Source: Bacteroidia bacterium (GTDB lineage Bacteria; Bacteroidota; Bacteroidia; CAILMK01; JBBDIG01). From it: a stretch of DNA of 64,000 bases. The stretch covers positions 50,727 through 114,726 of the forward strand of contig JBBDIG010000037.1 in NCBI GenBank assembly GCA_040880525.1, given 5' to 3'. A program made the translations under genes and the position numbers. Below, piece after piece: positions 25,880 through 34,292 of this stretch. Numbering within the stretch: position 1 is the first letter of the stretch; the number at the start of each line of letters is the position of its first letter. The notes beneath the pieces are model-generated. The model did no database searches. It worked only from the letters and a program-made list of their open reading frames with translations, and was not told the origin of the DNA.

Positions 25880-26464
25880 TTATTTAATCAAATGTCGTTC
25901 TCTCAAGTCTTCTCTTATTCTTTCAAATTCGGTTTGGTCGATTACGTCTATGTTCTTTAAATATTTCAAATTACTTAGTTGGTCTTCATAGCTTAAATCA
26001 GGGTCAAAATGTGTAAGTTCTTCCTTGAGTCTTGATTTTGTTCTTTCTCTTATTTGGTTAATGAATTTCATAACAGTCTCTTCATTGGGGCTATTAATGA
26101 AGAAGGTCAAGGCTTTTTGTCCGCCACGTAGAACAAAATGAGCAGCAAAGTATTTTTGGATACTCCACCAAAAAAATGTCCCCCACATAAAACAGAAGAA
26201 TAAGAATAAAAAAGCGAGTTTATAATCTGTCCCGTCAGTAAACGCTTTAAAGGTCATAAAGGAAGTAACTATTAAAAGTCCACCGAATAGAACAGCATTT
26301 CCAATACCTTCTCGTGATTTAATTTTTACCAAATCAAGTCCGAGTTCATTATATCGAGCTTCCCATTCCTGATCATCAAAAGCTGAATTTTCCTTTATCA
26401 ACACTTTTCGGTCTGTCAATTCGAATGACTTTTTCGATAAATAGTATTTCTGTTTTAGTTTCAT
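25880..26464 (-). CDS. Unknown protein with two membrane segments
   Basis: This 194-residue protein is of unrecognised family. A charged N-terminal third (about 1-52) is followed by two membrane helices (about 55-75 and 83-102) and then a soluble C-terminal half with charged helices (SPNEETVMKFINQIRERTK, SNLKYLKNIDVIDQ). The C-terminal 35 residues look like a short helical 'SHOCT'-type end, with spaced Leu/Glu and ERIREDLRERHLIK. The gene is AT-rich compared with neighbours and is not in an operon. It sits in an accessory patch next to a transposase remnant and a toxin-antitoxin pair, so recent acquisition is plausible. Confidence 0.7.
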   Translation of the reverse strand: MKLKQKYYLSKKSFELTDRKVLIKENSAFDDQEWEARYNELGLDLVKIKSREGIGNAVLFGGLLIVTSFMTFKAFTDGTDYKLAFLFLFFCFMWGTFFWWSIQKYFAAHFVLRGGQKALTFFINSPNEETVMKFINQIRERTKSRLKEELTHFDPDLSYEDQLSNLKYLKNIDVIDQTEFERIREDLRERHLIK

Positions 26465-26824
26465 TATTTTTCAAATCAGCCACAACTTTCCGCAGCCAAG
26501 AAACGCGGGGCTTTCGAAGCATTTTCCTGCCCGCCTGCGACAAAGGTAGCAACAAAGAACGAACCTTGTGGAAACCAATGTTCGCCTCATGTTTTCTTAG
26601 GTACTGTGTTTACTGGCAAAGGTATGGAAGATACCTAAATTTCCAGAGGGTGAAAATCCCGTGTCCGGCAGTTGGCTAATTGATCAGTATAACAAATAAA
26701 AGTCCTGAGAAATCTCCTCACAGCTTATTTTGATTTTACAATAACCAGTATATTATATCTACAATGGAATATTTGACCTGATCAGTTTAAACAGAGTAAA
26801 TTATCTTTAGCAAAATTAAACGGA
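26465..26824. other. Intergenic stretch, 360 bases
   Basis: No gene is supported. A short GC-rich part (26480-26560) gives way to AT-rich sequence. Around 26640-26665 the string AGAGGGTGAAAATCCC resembles a motif common in group II intron 5' regions, but nothing else of an intron is visible. Confidence 0.5.
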
Positions 26825-26950
26825 ATGAGCAGAAAATACAATTTTCACAACAAAGAAGGACTTCACGTCATAAGCTTTGCCACGGTCTATTGGATGGATG
26901 TATTCGTTAGGGAACAGGTTATGACCCTGTTCAAAGATATTGAAAAGGTA
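26825..26950 (+). pseudogene. Truncated RAYT-type (IS200-like, Y1) transposase, N-terminus only
   Basis: The frame opens with MSRKYNFHNKEGLHVISFAT and continues VYWMDVFVREQV. This matches the N-terminus of the REP-associated tyrosine transposases that are frequent in Bacteroidota, where similar openings (M.KYKF.N.EG.YF.SF..V.W.DVF.R) are standard. Resemblance stops after about 40 residues. The HUH motif, the catalytic Tyr and the remaining 130 or more residues are missing, and the DNA runs straight into the 3' end of the oppositely oriented PIN gene. It is a remnant with no activity. Confidence 0.72.
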
Positions 26951-26956
26951 CTTTTT

Positions 26957-27370
26957 TTATTTCTTATGTTCGGTCCAAAATTCCCTCGGAGAAACAATTT
27001 TGGTCGTTTCAAAAGAGCTCATTTTAAAGTCGTTGGTATTCCCAGTCACAATAAAATTTGCTTTGCTTTGTCTTGCCAATTCTAAAAGTCGATTGTCTGG
27101 CTCATCAGCAATTAAGTCAATTTTGTCTGATGGGTCATAGAATTCGGAATATTCTTGGAGTCTGGTTAATAAAAACTCCGCATTACTCAAGAAATCGGGG
27201 AAACGAGCGAATTTTGGTCTTCTAACAACTTCAAAGTATTCCTGTAGAATTGGATTTGAAAGACAAATAATGGCTTTTCCGTCAAAGCAGTACTCAAGAA
27301 TCAAATAGGGAAAGTTCTTCTGAATTAGTGATGAAATGACAACGTTAGTGTCAAGAATCAGTTTTTGCAT
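26957..27370 (-). CDS. PIN-domain toxin
   Basis: This 137-residue PIN-domain ribonuclease is of the 'putative toxin component, PIN family' type. It begins with the first acidic motif (MQKLILDTNVVISSLI, Asp7), has Glu44 in PILQEYFEVV, the late acids in IADEPDNRLLELA (about residue 95) and the final TGNTNDF (about residue 116), giving a complete metal site. It overlaps the upstream antitoxin gene by 20 bases, which is standard for a toxin-antitoxin operon. It would cleave specific RNAs when the antitoxin is lost. The targets are unknown. Confidence 0.88.
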   Translation of the reverse strand: MQKLILDTNVVISSLIQKNFPYLILEYCFDGKAIICLSNPILQEYFEVVRRPKFARFPDFLSNAEFLLTRLQEYSEFYDPSDKIDLIADEPDNRLLELARQSKANFIVTGNTNDFKMSSFETTKIVSPREFWTEHKK

Positions 27371-27578
27371 CCCTTAAAGCCTTGATTTCATCGTTTATTT
27401 GATTCATTGTCATATTTGAAAGTCCATACTTTTCGGAAAGTCGAATGCTTTTTTCCAAAGTCTGCTTAGTGATATGCTTTCCTACAATCTCAATGAACTC
27501 AGAAAAAGACAAGTTGCTTTTTTTGAGGCCAAGTTGATCAAATTCAAGATCGGATATCTGAATGTTTACAGTCTTCAT
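27351..27578 (-). CDS. Antitoxin of PIN toxin pair
   Basis: This 75-residue protein is the first gene of the operon with the PIN toxin. It is small and charged, with predicted helices LEFDQLGLKKSNLSFSEFIE and a C-terminal tail rich in Asp and Lys. The N-terminal strand (MKTVNIQISDLEF) resembles ribbon-type antitoxins. The position directly upstream with a 20-base overlap is the main evidence. By analogy it should neutralise the PIN protein and repress the operon. Confidence 0.75.
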   Translation of the reverse strand: MKTVNIQISDLEFDQLGLKKSNLSFSEFIEIVGKHITKQTLEKSIRLSEKYGLSNMTMNQINDEIKALRDAKTDS

Positions 27579-27785
27579 ATTCTCGGTTATTTAAGTCAAA
27601 TTTACGAATTTCCGGCAGTTTTCCCGTATTCCCACAACTCATATATGTGTGATAAAATCACACTTTTGTTACTTTCAACACTTTCAAATTTCCATATTCT
27701 CATGGGATTTTGCACTCACCTGATCCAACTTAGCGATAAGGTGATGCGTACCCACCGCTGAACGTTGAACTCTTTTACGTACAAC

Positions 27786-29357
27786 TCACAACGGAATATT
27801 CCCATGCTTCTTCCGCGGCAGGTTATCCACCTTGTTTTCCAGCATCTCAAAACCACGGATAAGGCGGATGCGCGTTTCCTCCGGTTTAATAACCTCATCA
27901 ATAAATCCGCGTTCAGCCGCTTTGTACGGATTGGCGAACATCAGCGTATACTCGTCTACCTTTTCCTGTAGGCGGGTTTCCGGATCTTCAGCCGCAGCGA
28001 TTTCGCGCTTAAAGATTATTTCCGCTGCGCCTTTGGGGCCCATTACGGCAATCTCGGCTGTGGGCCAGGCAAAGTTCAGGTCGGCCCCGATGTGCTTGCT
28101 GTTCATCACGTCATAAGCTCCGCCATAAGCTTTGCGGGTAATCACGGTAATGCGGGGAACGGTGGCTTCAGAAAATGCATAGAGCAACTTCGCACCATTC
28201 TTTATAATTCCATTCCACTCCTGATCTGTACCAGGCAGGAAACCCGGTACATCCTCGAATACTAGCAAAGGAATGTTGAAGCAATCGCAGAAGCGCACAA
28301 ACCGCGCTCCCTTAATGGAAGAATCATTGTCCAGCACGCCCGCAAGAAAAGCCGGCTGATTGGCCACTATCCCGATGCTTCTGCCTCCCATACGGGCAAA
28401 ACCTACCACAATATTTTCTGCATAATTTTCATGCACTTCCATAAACGAATCCTTGTCAATGCTGCCATTTATCACATCGCGTATATCGTAAGGCTGATTA
28501 GGATTGTTAGGAATAATGTCGTTCAACTCAGGTCGTTTTTCTTCGCCCTGCTCTTCGTAAGGGAGTGATGGCGCATCGCCCTCACAATTTTGGGGCATAT
28601 AGCCTAGGAGCCTGCGGATGTTTTCCAGGCATTCCAGCTCGTTTTTACAGGCAAAATGCGTTACACCGCTTTTGGATGCGTGGGCCATTGCACCCCCCAG
28701 TTCTTCGGAACTCACCTGCTCATGCGTAACGGTTTTTACGACATTAGGTCCCGTTACGAACATGTAGCTTGTTTTTTCCACCATGAGAATAAAATCTGTG
28801 ATGGCGGGAGAATATACCGCTCCGCCTGCGCAAGGACCCATAATGGCTGAAATTTGCGGCACCACGCCTGAAGCACGTGTATTCCGGAAAAAGATGTCAG
28901 CGTACCCGGCAAGTGAAACCACGCCTTCCTGTATGCGCGCACCCCCGGAATCATTCAGGCCAATGACGGGGGCACCATTCTTCATCGCCAGGTCCATGAT
29001 CTTGCAGATCTTCTCCGCATGCGTCTCAGAAAGTGAGCCGCCAAATACTGTAAAGTCCTGAGAAAAGACATAGACCAGGCGGCCATGAATTTTGCCGTAG
29101 CCTGTCACTACACCATCGCCAAGTACTTTCTGCTCCTCCATACCAAAGTCCTTTGCCCGGTGCATTACCATTGCGCCAATCTCCTGGAATGAACCTTCGT
29201 CCAACAGGAAATGAACCCGTTCGCGGGCTGTGAGCTTTCCTTTGTTATGCTGGGCTTTAATGCGCTCTTTGCCACCGCCAAGCCTGGCTTTCTCGCGTAG
29301 TTCCTCCAGCTTTTGAACAGGGTTTTCGGACTTAGCCACAAGATCTTTGTTTTTCAT
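27786..29357 (-). CDS. Acyl-CoA (propionyl-CoA) carboxylase beta subunit
   Basis: This 523-residue carboxyltransferase subunit transfers CO2 from carboxybiotin to an acyl-CoA, most likely propionyl-CoA (giving methylmalonyl-CoA); the same fold serves methylmalonyl-CoA decarboxylase. The two crotonase-like halves are clear, with [20 protein letters not shown] (about 116) and [19 protein letters not shown] (about 153) forming the first oxyanion hole, and [12 protein letters not shown] (about 370) and [11 protein letters not shown] (about 406) the second. The biotin carboxylase and carrier subunits are not adjacent. A TACTTTTG element at 29387-29380 on the minus strand may be the promoter. Confidence 0.94.
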   Translation of the reverse strand: MKNKDLVAKSENPVQKLEELREKARLGGGKERIKAQHNKGKLTARERVHFLLDEGSFQEIGAMVMHRAKDFGMEEQKVLGDGVVTGYGKIHGRLVYVFSQDFTVFGGSLSETHAEKICKIMDLAMKNGAPVIGLNDSGGARIQEGVVSLAGYADIFFRNTRASGVVPQISAIMGPCAGGAVYSPAITDFILMVEKTSYMFVTGPNVVKTVTHEQVSSEELGGAMAHASKSGVTHFACKNELECLENIRRLLGYMPQNCEGDAPSLPYEEQGEEKRPELNDIIPNNPNQPYDIRDVINGSIDKDSFMEVHENYAENIVVGFARMGGRSIGIVANQPAFLAGVLDNDSSIKGARFVRFCDCFNIPLLVFEDVPGFLPGTDQEWNGIIKNGAKLLYAFSEATVPRITVITRKAYGGAYDVMNSKHIGADLNFAWPTAEIAVMGPKGAAEIIFKREIAAAEDPETRLQEKVDEYTLMFANPYKAAERGFIDEVIKPEETRIRLIRGFEMLENKVDNLPRKKHGNIPL

Positions 29358-29817
29358 CTTTCAACTTTTTTAAGGGATGCAAAAGTAAATGATAGGGATG
29401 AAGGCGGGGGAACTCACTTATTCCTGCGGCATAGGCTTCCTCCTTCAAATTACCCTGAAATCTATCATCAAAATGAATTATGGTAATTCCCATAAATCCG
29501 TTGCTACGGTGATCAGGATGCACGAAAAATTTGCTCTCTCTATACAAATAGTAAGAATGACATTGCGGGAATTTTTTACTTTTGGATTTTAATAAAGTAC
29601 TCGAACAGGCAATTGAGACCTTGCCGCTGCGAGCACTTGCGAATAGTCGGGGAGAATTGACCTCTTTTTAATTCCTTGCTTTAAACTTTAATATTGTCTT
29701 TTTCAGAGCGTACCGGCATTGGAAGGTTTTATTAAATAATAATATGATTAAGGCTTAATGATCCTTCTTTCCGGAATACAATTCTATTTAGTGCTAAAAT
29801 TCAAAATTCCCAAAAAC
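29358..29817. other. Intergenic stretch between divergent genes, 460 bases
   Basis: This holds the upstream regions of the carboxylase (minus) and the M28 peptidase (plus). I see no gene. A minus-strand frame at about 29400-29547 gives a peptide without recognisable features, and no repeat or strong hairpin stands out. Confidence 0.5.
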
Positions 29818-31398
29818 ATGAAGTATATCTCAATTTTACTCATCTGCTTTTGTACGGTGGCCCTGAGTTGTTCATTTGCGCAAAACCAGGTGCCGTCCAT
29901 CAGTGAACTGACGGCTACAGTTGATCATCAGCAGAAAGTTGTGAATATTCATTATAACGTGGAGGATCAGGAATCCGATCCGCTTGAGGTAAACCTGAAA
30001 ATTTCCTTAGATGATGGAAAGACCTTTTTCATCTCTGCTCAAAATGTTTCAGGGCACATAGGCTTTCCGGTAACGCCCGGGACGGACAAAATGATAGTTT
30101 GGGAATACCCGGATTCAATTACAGATTTTTCTGAATATATGGTTTTACTCGAAGCTACTGACCGCAAATCCGTTGATATACAGGAATTGGCAGATCAGGT
30201 AGACAGCCTTCAACTTTATTCTAATGTGGAATTTATGCAAGGCATCCGGCACCTGACGGCAGGCGCGCTGCTTTTGCAAACTACCCGTGATTCTGTGTAC
30301 AACAGATTTGCGCGATATGGACTATTGCCCTGGATACATCACTTCGAGGATTCAGGATTGCCAGGCCAGAATATAACCGGAAAAATTCCAGGTATCCTGG
30401 ATGAGGAGATCACGATTATTCTTGATGCACACTACGATGGGGTTTCGCATTCGCCAGGTGCGGATGACAATGCTTCTGGAGTGGCGGGAATGCTTGAATG
30501 CGCAAGGATTCTTGCAAAATACAATTTTGATCGCAGCATCCGATTCATTGCCTTCGACCTGGAGGAGGAAGGATTAATTGGCAGCGACAAATACGTTGAA
30601 AGTGGTGGGATTTTACCTGGGGAAAATATTTTCGGTGTGCTGAATTTTGAGATGATAGGATACAAGAATGAGAGGCCCAATTCCCAATCAGTACCTGCCG
30701 GATTCAACGTGCTTTTCCCTGATGCCTATGCAGAGCTGCAGGCTGACAACTTTCGTGGAAATTTCATAGCATCAATAGCCAATTCAAATTCCCGTTCGCT
30801 GAATGATTCATTTCGTACAAATGCCCAGAAGTTTGTTCCGCAACTTAAGGTAATTGATTTAGTCTTGCCTGGTGATGGATCTATCGCTCCTGATTTCCGC
30901 AGAAGCGACCATGCCAGCTTTTGGGATGCCGGCTACAAAGCGATAATGATTACAGATGGCGGCAACTTTAGAAATCCCAATTATCATTCAGCCACGGATG
31001 TTATTGATTCTCTTGATTTTACTTTTATGACCAACGTGGTAAAGGCTACCGTTGCCACAGCCGCAGCACTTGCCGGCCCGCGCCACAGCGATGCAAAAGT
31101 TGCGGCTATTCAGGATCCGCTGGGCAGGAGAGGCGATGAATGGAACTGCGAATTATTTGCGGAAGCGCAGCGCGGAAGAAATTCGATGAGGCTTTCATTT
31201 AATAAAAAATGCCTTCCAGGGATGCTAAAGGTGGAAATGGTGGACCATGCCGGCCGCTTTGTTCTGAAACAGGAAAATTTGAAAGGAGCACCGGTCATGC
31301 AAGTTTCGCTGAATAATCCGCTCAGTTCAGGTATTTATATCCTGAAGGTTCAAAATGAAGATGGAAGGATCTTATCTAAAAAGATATGGGTGCCTTAG
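29818..31398 (+). CDS. Secreted M28 family metallopeptidase with T9SS sorting domain
   Basis: This 526-residue exported zinc aminopeptidase-like protein starts at ATG 29818, which gives a signal peptide (MKYISILLICFCTVALSCSF, ending FAQ). An N-terminal beta domain (about 25-115) precedes the peptidase. The M28 metal site is visible as HYDGVSHSPGADDNASG (His, Asp), EEEGLIGS (catalytic Glu and ligand) and RRSDHASFWDAG, with the last His in NYHSATD. A type A sorting domain closes the protein (GRFVLKQENL, SGIYILKVQNEDGRILSKKI). It should degrade peptides outside the cell or at its surface. Confidence 0.9.
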   Translation: MKYISILLICFCTVALSCSFAQNQVPSISELTATVDHQQKVVNIHYNVEDQESDPLEVNLKISLDDGKTFFISAQNVSGHIGFPVTPGTDKMIVWEYPDSITDFSEYMVLLEATDRKSVDIQELADQVDSLQLYSNVEFMQGIRHLTAGALLLQTTRDSVYNRFARYGLLPWIHHFEDSGLPGQNITGKIPGILDEEITIILDAHYDGVSHSPGADDNASGVAGMLECARILAKYNFDRSIRFIAFDLEEEGLIGSDKYVESGGILPGENIFGVLNFEMIGYKNERPNSQSVPAGFNVLFPDAYAELQADNFRGNFIASIANSNSRSLNDSFRTNAQKFVPQLKVIDLVLPGDGSIAPDFRRSDHASFWDAGYKAIMITDGGNFRNPNYHSATDVIDSLDFTFMTNVVKATVATAAALAGPRHSDAKVAAIQDPLGRRGDEWNCELFAEAQRGRNSMRLSFNKKCLPGMLKVEMVDHAGRFVLKQENLKGAPVMQVSLNNPLSSGIYILKVQNEDGRILSKKIWVP

Positions 31399-31457
31399 CG
31401 CGGGACCGATTTGGAGCAAATAATTTGCGCTGCCAATGGGTGAGATTTTGGCTGCGT

Positions 31458-32054
31458 TTAATCCTGAGATTCAAGAATGGCAAGCTGCTCTTTCACTTCT
31501 TTCAGATGTTTTTGCTTCATCTTTTCACGCAGCTTTTTGGCAGTAGGCGTAAAGTAGTGATGTTTTTCCAGGAAACTGACCTGCAACCTGTTCCACTCCA
31601 CCGCATTTTGAATAATACCAAAAGCCAGGAATTCCTGGTAAAGCGAGTTGGCAATGGGCCAAAAGTCATCGCGGCCCAGATAATCGAGGTCTGCATCGCA
31701 TAGAATCTCTTCAGCCTTGTTATTTGGACTTTGCGGAAGCCTGGTCGCCATGATCATAGAGCAGATTGTTTCAAGATCATTTTCATCAAAGCCAAGTGAA
31801 GGCAGAATTTTCTGAGCATACTCGCAACCGGCTTTTTCATGGTCCCGGTATGTAAATAAAAAGCCGGTATCATGCAGGAAGGTAGCAGCTTTGAGAAGAT
31901 CCAGGTCTTTGCCGGTCACTTTTTCCCGTTCAGCAAGCATGAGGGTGGCATTGTATACATCCACCGTATGATGCACCCCATGATAGGTGAGTTTAGGGGA
32001 TAGCTCATTCTCAAGCTTTTTCAGGATGAATGCTTCTACTTGTTTCAAATTCAT
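31458..32054 (-). CDS. HD-domain phosphohydrolase
   Basis: This 198-residue cytoplasmic protein has an HD metal site: His in YHGVHHTVDV, the HD pair in ATFLHDTGFLF (about residue 69), and a late Asp in ILCDADLDYLGRDDFW. The small size and the YRDHEKAGCEYA segment resemble Bacteroidota HD proteins annotated as predicted metal-dependent phosphohydrolases. The substrate, a nucleotide or a signalling molecule, is not deducible. Confidence 0.87.
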   Translation of the reverse strand: MNLKQVEAFILKKLENELSPKLTYHGVHHTVDVYNATLMLAEREKVTGKDLDLLKAATFLHDTGFLFTYRDHEKAGCEYAQKILPSLGFDENDLETICSMIMATRLPQSPNNKAEEILCDADLDYLGRDDFWPIANSLYQEFLAFGIIQNAVEWNRLQVSFLEKHHYFTPTAKKLREKMKQKHLKEVKEQLAILESQD

Positions 32055-32165
32055 TTACCAGGAAATAAATCAGGGGGGAAAGCTAATAAAATCATTGGGT
32101 TTAGCGGCCACCATGAAGCCACAAAGATTATAAGAAATAATAACTCCATATATAGTAAGAATAAA

Positions 32166-32849
32166 TCAGAGTGACCAGTCAATGGCTTCTAAGCCCTGGT
32201 TTTCTAAAATTTTGTTGGTACGGGAAAAGTGGCGGCAACCAAAAAACCCCCGGTCTGCTGAAAATGGAGAGGGGTGTGGAGCCGTGAGAACTGTATGTTT
32301 TTCTTCATTGATCAAGGCTTTCTTCGATTGGGCAAATTTTCCCCAGAGCAAGAATACAACTCCTGCTCTTTCCTCGGAAATTTTTTTGATCACGGCATCT
32401 GTGAAAGATTCCCAGCCCCGGTTTTGATGTGAGCCTGCCAAGTGGGCGCGCACAGTGAGGATGGCATTGAGTAACAAGACTCCCTGCCGGGCCCATTTTT
32501 CCAGATTGCCGTGGTGGGGAACAGGAATTCCTAAGTCATTGCGGATTTCCTTGAAGATGTTCAGCAGACTTGGCGGAGCGGTAATGCCATCGCTTACAGA
32601 GAAGCAAAGGCCGTTAGCCTGCTTCAGGCCATGATAAGGATCCTGGCCGAGTATTACCACTTTTACTTTATCAAAAGGAGTATGGTTGAAAGCCGAAAAA
32701 ATGAGTTTGCCCGGAGGGAATATCTTTTTACCCTGAGACTTTTCCTTTTGCAGAAAGTTCTTCAATTGTAAAAAGTAGGGTTGGCTAAACTCACCACTGA
32801 GTGCCTGTCTCCAGCTTTCATGCATTTGCGGATTTACGGTTTCGCTCAT
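32166..32849 (-). CDS. ung: Uracil-DNA glycosylase
   Basis: This 227-residue family 1 uracil-DNA glycosylase removes uracil from DNA as the first step of base-excision repair. The catalytic motif GQDPYHG is at about residues 68-74 (Asp70 as base), and the uracil-binding FSV segment and the DNA-intercalating loop HPSPFSADRGFFGCRHF (about 190) are both present. The length and motif spacing match the E. coli enzyme. No operon partner is evident. Confidence 0.97.
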   Translation of the reverse strand: MSETVNPQMHESWRQALSGEFSQPYFLQLKNFLQKEKSQGKKIFPPGKLIFSAFNHTPFDKVKVVILGQDPYHGLKQANGLCFSVSDGITAPPSLLNIFKEIRNDLGIPVPHHGNLEKWARQGVLLLNAILTVRAHLAGSHQNRGWESFTDAVIKKISEERAGVVFLLWGKFAQSKKALINEEKHTVLTAPHPSPFSADRGFFGCRHFSRTNKILENQGLEAIDWSL

Positions 32850-32897
32850 CCTTTTTTGATTCCGAAATTAATGGAAGTCACTCATCCATGAAAGAAT

Positions 32898-33245
32898 TTA
32901 AGCGGACAATTGCTGTAAGGCGACACGCACTTCCTTATAACCCTGGCTGAGGCTGTTTGTAAGCTCATCCAGCACCTGTCGCAGCATGGCAGGTTCCAGG
33001 TCGCTGTTGTGTTCCAGCTTCGTCACCATCTCCATCATGGCTGTTCCGCCAAGAGTGGAGAATGGTGATTTCAGCGAATGCGCAATTTGAGAAACGGTGT
33101 GCATATCTCCAGAGGCATAAGCCTGTTGCATCCTTTCCAGTTTCTTTGGCGTTTCTTCCAGGAACAGGGTCAGGATCTCTTCCTGGAAATCTGCCTCATC
33201 TTCAAAAAGTTCCTGAAATGCAGAGAGGTCTAAAACCTTTATCAT
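32898..33245 (-). CDS. Histidine phosphotransfer (Hpt) domain protein
   Basis: This is a stand-alone Hpt protein of 115 residues, a four-helix bundle relay between response-regulator domains in phosphorelays. The phospho-accepting His56 is in QIAHSLKSPFSTLG. It lies about 84 bases downstream of the FIST-like gene on the same strand, so the two may form a signalling operon. No histidine kinase or receiver is present nearby. Confidence 0.92.
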   Translation of the reverse strand: MIKVLDLSAFQELFEDEADFQEEILTLFLEETPKKLERMQQAYASGDMHTVSQIAHSLKSPFSTLGGTAMMEMVTKLEHNSDLEPAMLRQVLDELTNSLSQGYKEVRVALQQLSA

Positions 33246-33329
33246 TATTTACAACGTAATAATCTTAAAACAATTTAAAACACAATCTGGAGCTTCACTC
33301 CTCCATTTCCTCACTCCTTCATTCATTGA

Positions 33330-33983
33330 CTAAGAAGCTCTCATCAGGGGATACTCCCCGTTCTGTTGCTGAGGAAGCAGTTGCCGCCCTACAAAGTTGA
33401 TAAGTTTATTGAGTTCCGGATTGATACCCTTGCCTTCTTCGCCATAGAAAGCAATGGCCACCAGATTGCCTTCGCGAATATCTTCGTCCAGACCAATAAA
33501 ACCTTTGCCACCGCTATAGCTGCTCCATGCCAGGCCACCGGTATAAATAGTTTTATCCTCGAAGTATTCATTGATGCTTTCCTTGACCCTGCGGCAAACA
33601 GAACTGTTGCCATTGGTATAAACCATTAAATGTTGCAGCCGGTCTCGATCCACGTTTTCAGCCAGTTTTCTTCCGACTTCTGAAACATCAGCACCATGAT
33701 TCAAATTAATGGCCCATGCTTCCAGTTGTGCATCGTCAGCTTCAATGGCGGTTGCCTCCAGGTAGTGCCTGTAGGCGTTCTCATTGTTGCTGAAATTGCT
33801 GGATGCAGAAATGATGTGCGCCTTAGGATAAATGAGCTTCAGGTCTATGTACCAGTCCCAGTCTTCCGTCAGGTCTTTGCTGCCGTTTACCAAAAGCAAC
33901 TTTGCCTTTCGCGGCTCCGAAGTGTTGAATGTGTGAAAAAAGATGTCTCCGTTTTCCCTTCTTGATAGTTGATCTACTCTCAT
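33330..33983 (-). CDS. FIST_N-like sensory protein without FIST_C
   Basis: This 217-residue cytoplasmic protein resembles the N-terminal half of FIST sensor proteins: MRVDQLSRRENGD opening, LLLVNGSKDL, a strand ending HIISASSNFSNN, LMVYTNGNSS, IYTGGLAWSSYSGGKGFIGL and a final NLVAIAFYG strand. The start is set at ATG 33983; the longer frame from 34064 adds a segment unlike the family. The FIST_C half is missing, as the protein ends after a short tail. Full-length FIST proteins are about 380 residues and are proposed small-ligand (amino-acid) sensors. The Hpt gene downstream supports a signalling role. The family call is moderately confident. Confidence 0.68.
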   Translation of the reverse strand: MRVDQLSRRENGDIFFHTFNTSEPRKAKLLLVNGSKDLTEDWDWYIDLKLIYPKAHIISASSNFSNNENAYRHYLEATAIEADDAQLEAWAINLNHGADVSEVGRKLAENVDRDRLQHLMVYTNGNSSVCRRVKESINEYFEDKTIYTGGLAWSSYSGGKGFIGLDEDIREGNLVAIAFYGEEGKGINPELNKLINFVGRQLLPQQQNGEYPLMRAS

Positions 33984-34292
33984 GCGTAATGCTTTAGTTG
34001 TTAGAATTTTCCAATGCCCTTTGTCCACCACAGGACAAAGGCTTTCCTGTTTTTCCGGGGTCAAAATTATCTGTACCCGCTAAAGCAATGAAAAGAAGAT
34101 GGATGGGAGCGTGTCAATTGTAAGATTCGCTGTTACTAGCATGAAAACCGGAATCCCAACCGTAAGCCTGAATACGGATTTACAGAATGTAGCGGAGAAG
34201 TAAAGGCAGCATCAGCTTAGCCGGAAATACCAACAAAGGCTAAGATGGCAAATGAAGAATTGACGCAAAACGAAGGCAGGCGGAATATGGAA
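33984..34292. other. Intergenic stretch, 309 bases
   Basis: No gene, RNA or repeat is visible. It contains the upstream region of the FIST-like gene; the GC content is ordinary for the region. Confidence 0.5.

Noticed and set aside
26636..26680. AGAGGGTGAAAATCCC, resembling the 5' region of a group II intron
   Set aside because: Only one short motif fits; there is no reverse transcriptase, no domain V hairpin and no intron boundary, so it is not reported as an intron.
29332..29547. Minus-strand frame upstream of the carboxylase gene with a VHPDHR-like string
   Set aside because: It overlaps the carboxylase start, and the string is too short to support an acetyltransferase remnant.
32166..32849. 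Long plus-strand frames opposite ung, gcvP, ffh and other genes
   Set aside because: They are antisense shadows of well-supported genes with typical codon-bias artefacts; none has a family motif.
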